From Candidatus Glassbacteria bacterium RIFCSPLOWO2_12_FULL_58_11 (GTDB lineage Bacteria; Gemmatimonadota; Glassbacteria; GWA2-58-10), in contig MFIX01000033.1 in NCBI GenBank assembly GCA_001780825.1, positions 576 to 6,975 on the forward strand: a stretch of DNA of 6,400 nt, written 5' to 3'. The notes below the pieces were generated by a model. It made no database searches and was not told the DNA's origin. It saw only the letters and a list, made by a program, of their open reading frames with translations. Made by a program: the position numbers and the translations under genes. This document shows, one piece after another, positions 1 through 4,707 of the stretch. How positions within the stretch are numbered: the first letter of the stretch is position 1; every line of letters starts with the position of its first letter.

Positions 1-1
1 C

Positions 2-454
2 CTGCTCTCCTCGGCGCTGATCCGGGACGTGTGGCAGAAAGTGATCGACCCCGCGGCGGACCAGAAGAAGCTGGTGTTCTGGGGCAAGGCGATGATTGTG
101 CTGGTGGGGCTGGTGGCCTTCTGGTTCTCGCTGACCGAGAGCCGGCTCATTTTCTGGTTCGTGCTTTTTGCCTGGAGCGGGATCGGCTGCGCATTCTGCC
201 CGGTGGTGATCTGTTCGCTGTTCTGGAAGGGCACCAGCAAGGCCGGGGCGATAGCCGGGATGTGCGGGGGCTTTTTGATCTCGGTGCTCTGGAAGATCTT
301 TTTAAGCGAGGCGACCGGGCTTTACGAGATGGTGCCCGGCTTTTTCGGCGGGATTCTGGTAATAATTCTGGTGAGTCTTTTTACGAAGCCGCCGGTCCGG
401 GCGGCCGGGGATATGGAGTATGTGGTAAGGAGTGTGAGGGAGTATGGGAGGTGA
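2..454 (+). CDS. PutP-like sodium:solute symporter, C-terminal part (5' end outside window)
   Basis: Partial gene; the reading frame is open from base 2 to the TGA at 452-454 (150 residues). The product is an inner-membrane transporter of the sodium:solute symporter family, which couples solute uptake to the sodium gradient. The visible part has four hydrophobic stretches: AMIVLVGLVAFWFSL, LIFWFVLFAWSGIGCAF running into PVVICSLFW, AGMCGGFLISVLW, and PGFFGGILVIILVSLF, followed by a short charged tail ending in VREYGR. The order FAWSGIGCAF-CPVV, then GxxAGMCGG, then LYEMVPGFFGG closely follows the C-terminal part of E. coli proline permease PutP as I remember it (YAWAGFGAAFGPVV, YEIIPGF). The substrate cannot be decided from this end alone, so I give no symbol. 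The last ~208 bp recur, diverged, at 2188-2396. Confidence 0.9.
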   Translation: MLSSALIRDVWQKVIDPAADQKKLVFWGKAMIVLVGLVAFWFSLTESRLIFWFVLFAWSGIGCAFCPVVICSLFWKGTSKAGAIAGMCGGFLISVLWKIFLSEATGLYEMVPGFFGGILVIILVSLFTKPPVRAAGDMEYVVRSVREYGR

Positions 455-455
455 G
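247..455 (+). repeat. Symporter 3'-end repeat, copy 1 (within the gene)
   Basis: The last ~208 bp of the symporter gene align without gaps to 2188-2396 (constant offset 1941). By hand I count 18 mismatches over 254-454, about 91% identity. Similarity fades just after the stop codon and upstream of about base 247. Most differences are third-position synonymous changes; only three residues differ in 254-454 (L/F, L/I, K/R). Confidence 0.9.
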
Positions 456-496
456 AAAGTATATTTGTGCAACCAAATATTTTTCGGTACACTTAT

Positions 497-597
497 AAGG
501 TATTCGTCAAAAGTATCGATTGGCCTTTTGCCTGGGTTGTGGTAGCCCTGATGGGGGCGTTTTCCATTGTAGTATTTGAGCCGTTTATCCTGGTCCA
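497..597 (-). pseudogene. Remnant of an IS481-like (DDE, rve-type) transposase, C-terminal end
   Basis: Read on the minus strand, this stretch encodes the hallmark end of an integrase-core transposase: DQDKRLKYYNGKRPHQGY, then HNPGKRPIDTF. The YN-x-x-RPHQGY-x-x-x-GR/K-x-P-x-x-F pattern is typical of the last ~40 residues of IS481-family transposases, and IS3-family proteins have a related ending. The rest of the transposase, including its catalytic DDE residues, is absent. Upstream on that strand the frame passes into the antisense of the AlbA-type gene. Downstream it runs without a stop into the antisense of the symporter end, so the element's own terminus is also lost or merged. I see no clear terminal inverted repeats. 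The fragment now occupies the leader of the gene at 600. Confidence 0.7.
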
Positions 598-599
598 CG

Positions 600-2081
600 A
601 TGGTTACTGGAATCTCCGCAAACACCAAACAGATTGCCGCGCTCGTGAGAAAGGGCGAAGGCTCGACGCTGGAGTTCAAACGTTCGACGGCGGAGCTTCA
701 TGGAGCTATGCAGTCCCTGTGCGCTTTCGTGAATGGATCTGGAGGGACTGTGCTTATCGGCGTCAAGCCGGATGGCTTGCTGATCGGCCAGGATGTTTCC
801 GATGCCACTCAACAAAAAATCGCGGCGGCATTGGACCGTTTCGAGCCGCCAGCACCAGTAAGAATGGACTTCGTCGCCATCGGTCAAGACCGGTATGTTA
901 TCGTGATGTATGTGGATGCAGGTAGTGAATCGGTTCCATTCACTTATGAGGGCCGGGCTTATGAGCGGGTGGGAGCCACAACGAAGAAGATGCCCCAATC
1001 GCGGTACGAGCAGCTCCTGCTAGAACGGGTTCACGCCCGCAGACGATGGGAAAACATTCCCGCCGCCGGTTTGCGGATCGAGGACCTCGACCGTGAAGAA
1101 ATCCTTCGAACTCGCGAGATCGGAATTCAGCAGCAACGAATCCCGGCGGAATCCCCGGCTGATCCCGGCGACATTCTGGACCGCCTTGGTTTGTTTCGCG
1201 CCGGACATTTAACTCAGGCGGCGCAGGTGCTGTTCGGAACCCGTTTCCTTTCTGACTATCCCCAGTGCGTGCTGAAAATGGGGCGGTTTCGGGGCGTTAC
1301 AGTGACCGGCGAGATACTGGACAACCGGCAGGAGCGCCTGCACGCGTTCGATATGGTCAGGGAAGGCATGGCTTTCTTGGGAAGGACGCTTCCCTTGCGG
1401 TCACATTTCCCGGAGGGGCGCATCGAGCGCCAGGATAGACTGGCCATCCCACCAGCGGCGCTGCGGGAAATCCTTCTCAACGCGGTCATCCACCGCGACT
1501 ATTCCGATCCGGCGGGCTATGTGGCCATCGCGATCTTCGACGACCGGGTCGAGATTCGGAGCATCGGCAGGTTGCCGGCCGGGATCAGCGTGGAAAGCCT
1601 GGCTGGGCCGCATTTTTCCCGGTTGCGCAATCCCCTGATCGCCGAGGCATTTCACCGCACGGGCGCAGTGGAAGTCTGGGGACGAGGCACGAATCGGGTC
1701 ATCGAGGAATGCCGCCGGTACGGCTTGGAGGCGCCGGGATTCCGCGAAGAAAGTGGCGGAGTGGTCGTGGCGTTCCGGGCCGAGATCGCGCCAACCGCAC
1801 AAGTCAGCGCACAAGTCGCCGCACAAGTCACCGCGCAAGTCACCATGCAAGTCACCACGCAAGTCGCGGCTTTTTGCCGGGAACCCAAATCGGCGAAGGA
1901 AATCATGGCCGAACTGGGGCTGAAACATTGGAAAACCTTCCAGACTAACTATCTCCTGCCTTTGCTGGAAGCTGGCATTCTCGAACGCACCATCCCCGAC
2001 AAGCCGAGAAGCCGGTTGCAGAAGTACAGGACGACACAGGGGGGACTGCAATCGTTGAAGAGTACGGATCGTGAACGATGA
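600..2081 (+). CDS. AlbA_2 / GHKL ATP-binding putative transcriptional regulator with C-terminal winged helix
   Basis: This 493-residue protein belongs to the large family annotated as ATP-binding or predicted transcriptional regulators (COG2865-like). Domains in order: an AlbA_2 (Schlafen AAA_4-type) nucleic-acid-binding domain at about 19-135, with GEGSTLEFK, NGSGGTVLIGV and YERVGATTKK; a linker; a GHKL-type ATPase at about 285-395, with an N-box REILLNAVIHRDYS (E290, N294, H298, D300) and a glycine box VWGRGTNR; six AQVx repeats at 400-423; and a winged helix at about 425-481 containing TIPDKPRSRLQKY, as at the C-terminus of many such proteins and of Fic proteins. Regulation of transcription is inferred; the family's ligand is not established. 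Start choice: ATG 600. The frame extends to TTG 576, but those codons are antisense to the transposase remnant and neither start has a Shine-Dalgarno sequence. The TGA overlaps an ATG (ATGA, 2078-2081). Confidence 0.85.
   Translation: MVTGISANTKQIAALVRKGEGSTLEFKRSTAELHGAMQSLCAFVNGSGGTVLIGVKPDGLLIGQDVSDATQQKIAAALDRFEPPAPVRMDFVAIGQDRYVIVMYVDAGSESVPFTYEGRAYERVGATTKKMPQSRYEQLLLERVHARRRWENIPAAGLRIEDLDREEILRTREIGIQQQRIPAESPADPGDILDRLGLFRAGHLTQAAQVLFGTRFLSDYPQCVLKMGRFRGVTVTGEILDNRQERLHAFDMVREGMAFLGRTLPLRSHFPEGRIERQDRLAIPPAALREILLNAVIHRDYSDPAGYVAIAIFDDRVEIRSIGRLPAGISVESLAGPHFSRLRNPLIAEAFHRTGAVEVWGRGTNRVIEECRRYGLEAPGFREESGGVVVAFRAEIAPTAQVSAQVAAQVTAQVTMQVTTQVAAFCREPKSAKEIMAELGLKHWKTFQTNYLLPLLEAGILERTIPDKPRSRLQKYRTTQGGLQSLKSTDRER
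1797..1868 (+). repeat. 12-bp tandem repeat encoding (AQVx)6
   Basis: Six in-frame 12-bp units with consensus near GCACAAGTCACC encode AQVS, AQVA, AQVT, AQVT, MQVT, TQVA between the ATPase and winged-helix domains. Because the unit length is a multiple of three, gain or loss of units would change linker length without shifting the frame. Similar TPQV/AQV linkers are common at this position in the family. Confidence 0.9.
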
Positions 2082-2097
2082 CACGAATTGACGATAG

Positions 2098-2106
2098 TAC
2101 ACTTGA
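2098..2106 (+). repeat. 9-bp direct repeat TACACTTGA, left copy
   Basis: TACACTTGA occurs here and again at 2407-2415, on the two sides of the hairpin repeat plus symporter fragment. With one gap the match extends to TACACTTGATAGC against TACACTTGAAGC. A third partial match, TACACTT, lies at 488-494 beside the transposase remnant. It may be a degraded target-site duplication or a shared element end, or chance. Confidence 0.45.
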
Positions 2107-2186
2107 TAGCTTCGCAAAAAACCCACCTGCTTCGTTGTGCTGCAGGTCTCGCCACTGCGGCGTAGCCTCAAGTACGCCTCATTCCT
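2098..2186. repeat. Tandem hairpins, probable dispersed repeat unit
   Basis: This non-coding stretch contains two perfect inverted repeats one after the other: ACCTGC 2125-2130 with GCAGGT 2142-2147 (11-nt loop), and GGCGTA 2159-2164 with TACGCC 2173-2178 (8-nt loop). The sequence TTGATAGCTTCGCAAAAA at the left and GTACGCCTCATTCCTC at the right resemble, from memory, intergenic sequences repeated in several environmental bacteria; I cannot verify that here. It sits exactly between the end of the AlbA-type gene and the start of the second symporter fragment. I see neither the integrase core-site pattern of an integron attC nor a gene. Confidence 0.5.
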
Positions 2187-2187
2187 C

Positions 2188-2396
2188 GGCCGTGGCCGGG
2201 ATGTGCGGGGGTTTTTTGATTTCGGTGCTCTGGAAGATTTTTTTCAGCGAGGCGACCGGTCTTTACGAGATGGTGCCCGGCTTTTTCGGTGGGATTATTG
2301 TAATAATCCTGGTGAGTCTTTTCACCAGGCCGCCCGTCCGGGCGGCAGGGGACATGGAGTACGTGGTACGGAGCGTGAGGGAGTATGGGAGGTGAG
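2188..2396 (+). pseudogene. Symporter 3'-end fragment, copy 2 (5' part missing)
   Basis: A second copy of the PutP-like symporter C-terminus, about 69 codons ending in the same VREYGR and TGA (2393-2395). It retains the last two membrane segments only. It aligns to 247-455 without gaps at about 91% identity. In the 67 codons from 254 onward, three residues differ and 14 codons differ silently, so both copies were evolving as functional protein-coding sequence before this one lost its 5' part. Upstream it is joined directly to the hairpin repeat. Its frame is open back to ATG 2078, giving a 105-residue chimeric reading frame whose first ~36 residues derive from non-coding repeat sequence. I regard that frame as accidental and the fragment as a pseudogene or a recombination scar. 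Confidence 0.8.
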
Positions 2397-2406
2397 GATA
2401 TAGTAA

Positions 2407-2415
2407 TACACTTGA
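2407..2415 (+). repeat. 9-bp direct repeat TACACTTGA, right copy
   Basis: Partner of the identical sequence at 2098-2106, lying 11 bp after the stop codon of the second symporter fragment and immediately before the SIR2-gene promoter candidate. It partly overlaps the proposed -35 hexamer. Confidence 0.45.
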
Positions 2416-2439
2416 AGCATACTGAGATGCTCTTAATAA
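2412..2439 (+). promoter_or_regulatory. Candidate sigma-70 promoter for the SIR2-family gene
   Basis: TTGAAG at 2412-2417 and TAATAA at 2434-2439, separated by 16 bp, resemble -35 and -10 hexamers. They lie directly upstream of the ribosome binding site, which implies a very short leader of about 15 nt. The surrounding DNA is AT-rich, so chance matches are likely. Confidence 0.35.
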
Positions 2440-2448
2440 AAAGGTAAA

Positions 2449-2454
2449 AGAGGA
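2449..2454 (+). promoter_or_regulatory. Ribosome binding site of the SIR2-family gene
   Basis: AGAGGA lies 7 nt before ATG 2462 and supports that start. It is the clearest Shine-Dalgarno sequence in the window; the AlbA-type gene, tag and the HD-GYP gene lack one, another sign that this gene has a different origin. A four-codon frame ATG-TTT-AAA-TGA (2454-2465) overlaps the start and is probably accidental. Confidence 0.7.
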
Positions 2455-2461
2455 TGTTTAA

Positions 2462-3718
2462 ATGAATTATGTTGCTTTTATAAGCAAATGGAACGATTTA
2501 TACAACTATAGAATTGTGCATTTAGAGATTATAAATGCTTCAACGGGAACGGGGGAGATAGAATTATTAGGAAAATGTACCGTCAGAACAAATAGCTTAG
2601 GACAATTATCAGTATCCACAGATCAATATGAAATTGAAACTATTACTAATTTCGAAAAAGTTTTGGATGTTTTAAATGAAGCCTTAAAGAACGAAGAAGA
2701 AGAAATTCAAAAGGATAAAAAAGACTATGCACTTCCCTCAAACGGGAGAGAAGTCGTTACATTTATATTAGGTGCAGGATTTTCAAGCAATTTCGGATTA
2801 CCGCTTATGAGTGAGTTGTTCAATAAATCTCTAAAGTGGCATAGCAATTATAGAGGGCTTAAAGTAATACAAGATGAATTTAAAAAATTTATTAATAATT
2901 TTCCTTTTTCATATTTTAAAAATTATAAAGTATTTAACTTGGAGCTTTTTTTAGTTATTTGGCAGGATCATATAGAATCGATGTTGAAATACGGGAAGTT
3001 AGATTATGTAAACAAACAAAAAATTAATTATGAAATTTATTTGCAGAATTTAGCCAGAGGATTTTTCCGATGGTGTAATAAGGCGGAATTCCAATATGAG
3101 CAAAAACTAAAAGATCTAGCTGATCTGCTCAAATTTCTGTCGAAAAGCTACGACATAAGATTTTTCACTTTTAATTATGACACAATTTTAGAACAAGTAA
3201 TATCTCTTTATGGGGGTAAATATTTTTATTTGAATGAGTTGAAAAAAGATGATAATGAAATTCCGATTAGGAAAATACATGGATCAATTAATTGGCTCGA
3301 GTCCTCTAGCCCGCTAGGAATTTCAGGATTTCCTCCTGTACTTTATTCAAGAAAATGTTTGTATGTATATGCCATACAAAATTTCCGAGACCAACTTTTT
3401 AATATGACAGGTGAGCCTTATATAATTGCTCCATCTATGTCAAAATACTATCAGCACTTATACATTAAAACAATAAATGAGGCTTTAAATGACCTGAGCC
3501 TTAGCAAAAAGGTGATTGTAATTGGGTATTCATTTCCCGATCAGGATTTTATTATTAAAAAAGAAATTGTTGATCGAATAGAACAAAAAGCAGATATGTA
3601 TATCATTGATCCAGAGGCTAAAATCGAGGAAAAAATTAGAACGATTTTTCCAGAAAAGCAATTTAAGTTTTTTAAGCAAAAATGGACAGTTGAGTTGATT
3701 GAGAAAATGCTGCTTTGA
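2462..3718 (+). CDS. SIR2-like family protein, putative NADase, candidate anti-phage defence gene
   Basis: A 418-residue protein with a SIR2-like fold from about residue 97 to the end. Motifs in order: VTFILGAGFSSNFGLP (GAGFS 104-108, NAD-binding loop), FFTFNYDTILE (N238-Y-D), IRKIHGSINW (H273), IIAPSMSK, and VIVIGYSFPDQDF (355-363), followed by YIIDP. The asparagine and histidine that correspond to the catalytic pair of bacterial SIR2 NADases are retained. Proteins of this class in Thoeris, DSR and SIR2-Argonaute systems deplete NAD+ on infection. Assignment of this orphan to defence is inference. The N-terminal ~95 residues, ending in an acidic-lysine-rich helix-like stretch (NEEEEIQKDKKD), match nothing I recognise and could be a sensor or oligomerisation region. 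No signal peptide or membrane segment is visible. G+C is about 30% against over 60% in the genes counted on either side, so recent horizontal gain is likely. No partner gene (TIR, Argonaute, HerA) is visible. Confidence 0.85.
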   Translation: MNYVAFISKWNDLYNYRIVHLEIINASTGTGEIELLGKCTVRTNSLGQLSVSTDQYEIETITNFEKVLDVLNEALKNEEEEIQKDKKDYALPSNGREVVTFILGAGFSSNFGLPLMSELFNKSLKWHSNYRGLKVIQDEFKKFINNFPFSYFKNYKVFNLELFLVIWQDHIESMLKYGKLDYVNKQKINYEIYLQNLARGFFRWCNKAEFQYEQKLKDLADLLKFLSKSYDIRFFTFNYDTILEQVISLYGGKYFYLNELKKDDNEIPIRKIHGSINWLESSSPLGISGFPPVLYSRKCLYVYAIQNFRDQLFNMTGEPYIIAPSMSKYYQHLYIKTINEALNDLSLSKKVIVIGYSFPDQDFIIKKEIVDRIEQKADMYIIDPEAKIEEKIRTIFPEKQFKFFKQKWTVELIEKMLL

Positions 3719-3766
3719 ATATCTAATTTATAGTATAGTGTTTTTAACATTTTAATATTTCCCCCT

Positions 3767-4336
3767 ATGCCCACCCGCTGCGCCTGGGTCCCGCTGAGTG
3801 ACCCGCTCTATATCGCCTACCACGACCTCGAGTGGGGCGTGCCGCTCCACGAGGACCGCAAAATATTCGAGCTGCTCACCCTTGAGGCGGCCCAGGCCGG
3901 CCTGAGCTGGAAAACGGTCCTGCACAAGCGCGAAAATTTTCGCGCCGCTTTCGATAATTTCGATCCGGAGAAAGTGGCCCGCTACGGCGATAAAAAATTA
4001 GCCGAGCTGCTCGCCGACCCGGGGATCATCCGCAACCGGCTGAAAGTGAGCGCGGCGATCAACAACGCGGCCCGCTTCCTCGAGGTGCAAAAAGAATTCG
4101 GCAGTTTCGACAGCTACATCTGGCGTTTCGTGGGCGGAAGGCCCAGGATCAACGCCCGCAAGACGATCAAGGAAGTGCCCGCCACCTCGCCGGAATCGGA
4201 CGCCTTGAGCCTGGACTTAAAGAAACGCGGCTTCAAGTTTGTCGGCCCGACAGTGATCTACGCCCACATGCAGGCCAGCGGCATGGTCAATGACCATACG
4301 CTGGACTGCTTCCGTTACCGCGAGCTTGCCGGATAG
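3767..4336 (+). CDS. tag: DNA-3-methyladenine glycosylase I
   Basis: This 189-residue cytoplasmic base-excision repair enzyme removes 3-methyladenine from alkylated DNA, leaving an abasic site. It matches E. coli Tag over its whole length: MPTRCAWV, DPLYIAYHDLEWGVP, LEAAQAGLSWKTVL, GIIRNRLKVSAAI, ESDALSLDLKKRGFKFVGPTVIYAHMQASGMVNDH. The residue equivalent to E. coli Glu38 is E40, and the zinc-snap ligands are C5, H19, H177 and C181, all present, so the enzyme should be active. Start ATG 3767 gives the expected N-terminus just before the zinc cysteine. No Shine-Dalgarno sequence precedes it (TTTCCCCCT), and the AT-rich DNA of the SIR2 region reaches to within about 10 bp of the start codon. 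The gene may therefore depend on transcription from the SIR2 gene or on a promoter I cannot recognise. It converges on the HD-GYP gene. Confidence 0.96.
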   Translation: MPTRCAWVPLSDPLYIAYHDLEWGVPLHEDRKIFELLTLEAAQAGLSWKTVLHKRENFRAAFDNFDPEKVARYGDKKLAELLADPGIIRNRLKVSAAINNAARFLEVQKEFGSFDSYIWRFVGGRPRINARKTIKEVPATSPESDALSLDLKKRGFKFVGPTVIYAHMQASGMVNDHTLDCFRYRELAG

Positions 4337-4380
4337 TTTGCCGCTCTCAGTTTTGCGCCATTCTAGAGAAGGTGATAAGA

Positions 4381-4421
4381 GCAAATCCCCCCTGTCCCCC
4401 CCTTTGATAAGGGGGAATTTT
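4381..4421 (+). terminator. C/G-rich hairpin followed by T-rich tract, terminator-like repeat after tag
   Basis: CCCCCTT 4398-4404 pairs perfectly with AAGGGGG 4409-4415 around a TGAT loop, and AATTTTCATTTT follows. It lies about 60 bp after the tag stop codon and could act as an intrinsic terminator on the plus strand. The preceding CAAATCCCCCCTGTCCCCCC makes it resemble a dispersed intergenic repeat seen in many bacterial genomes (from memory), so termination may be a secondary role. Confidence 0.5.
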
Positions 4422-4453
4422 CATTTTCCGCAATTTGCCCAACGGTTTGCACC

Positions 4454-4515
4454 GTAGGGGCATCGGCGCACCGTGCCCCTGCACGCCTGGCGGGCGTGCA
4501 GGGGTCCGCCCCTAC
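4454..4515. repeat. Nested palindromic repeat (GTAGGGGC ... GCCCCTAC)
   Basis: Outer arms GTAGGGGC 4454-4461 and GCCCCTAC 4508-4515 enclose an inner perfect 12-bp inverted repeat, CCCCTGCACGCC 4476-4487 with GGCGTGCAGGGG 4493-4504, around a 5-nt loop. Such GTAGGGGC/GCCCCTAC palindromes recur between genes in many unrelated bacteria and are often treated as non-autonomous mobile repeats; this family assignment is from memory. No coding capacity. Confidence 0.75.
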
Positions 4516-4550
4516 AATGCCGGTCTGATCGAAGGGTCCCGCTATTGCGG

Positions 4551-4621
4551 TAGGGGCGGGTTGGCGTGCTTCGCACGGATCTCCGCCATGCCAAGCATGG
4601 CTACGGTTTAAACCCGCCCTA
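4551..4621. repeat. Cloverleaf-like palindromic repeat (TAGGGGCGGGTT ... AACCCGCCCTA)
   Basis: Outer arms TAGGGGCGGGTT 4551-4562 and AACCCGCCCTA 4611-4621 are complementary apart from one extra G. Between them are two smaller hairpins: GTGC 4566-4569 with GCAC 4573-4576 (TTC loop), and CCATGC 4586-4591 with GCATGG 4595-4600 (CAA loop). A single strand could fold into a three-way structure. This is a different element from the neighbouring one, though both share the GTAGGGGC-like end. Confidence 0.7.
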
Positions 4622-4707
4622 ACAACGGGTCCACTCTACGGGAAATCAGGCAGAGCTGGAAATCAGTTCGGGGATTTGTGGTTCGCGGAAGGACTTGAAG
4701 GCCGGGC

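Noticed and set aside
461..480. ATATTT/AAATAT inverted repeat after the symporter stop as a terminator
   Set aside because: The stem is only six A-T pairs with an 8-nt loop, too weak for an intrinsic terminator, although a T tract follows.
467..925. Plus-strand open frame of 152 codons
   Set aside because: It runs through the antisense of the transposase remnant and a wrong frame of the regulator gene; no protein features.
1401..2171. Long minus-strand open frame of 256 codons
   Set aside because: It is the antisense shadow of the AlbA-type regulator, whose domains are clear on the plus strand; G+C-rich genes often leave such open shadows.
2120..2180. Possible integron attC site in the hairpin repeat
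   Set aside because: The paired stems are there, but I could not find the 7-bp core and inverse-core sites in the required arrangement, and no integrase or cassette array is visible.
4454..4621. CRISPR array or structured non-coding RNA in the palindrome cluster
   Set aside because: There are no regularly spaced identical repeats, and the structures are DNA palindromes of the dispersed-repeat type; nothing shows they are transcribed as an independent RNA.
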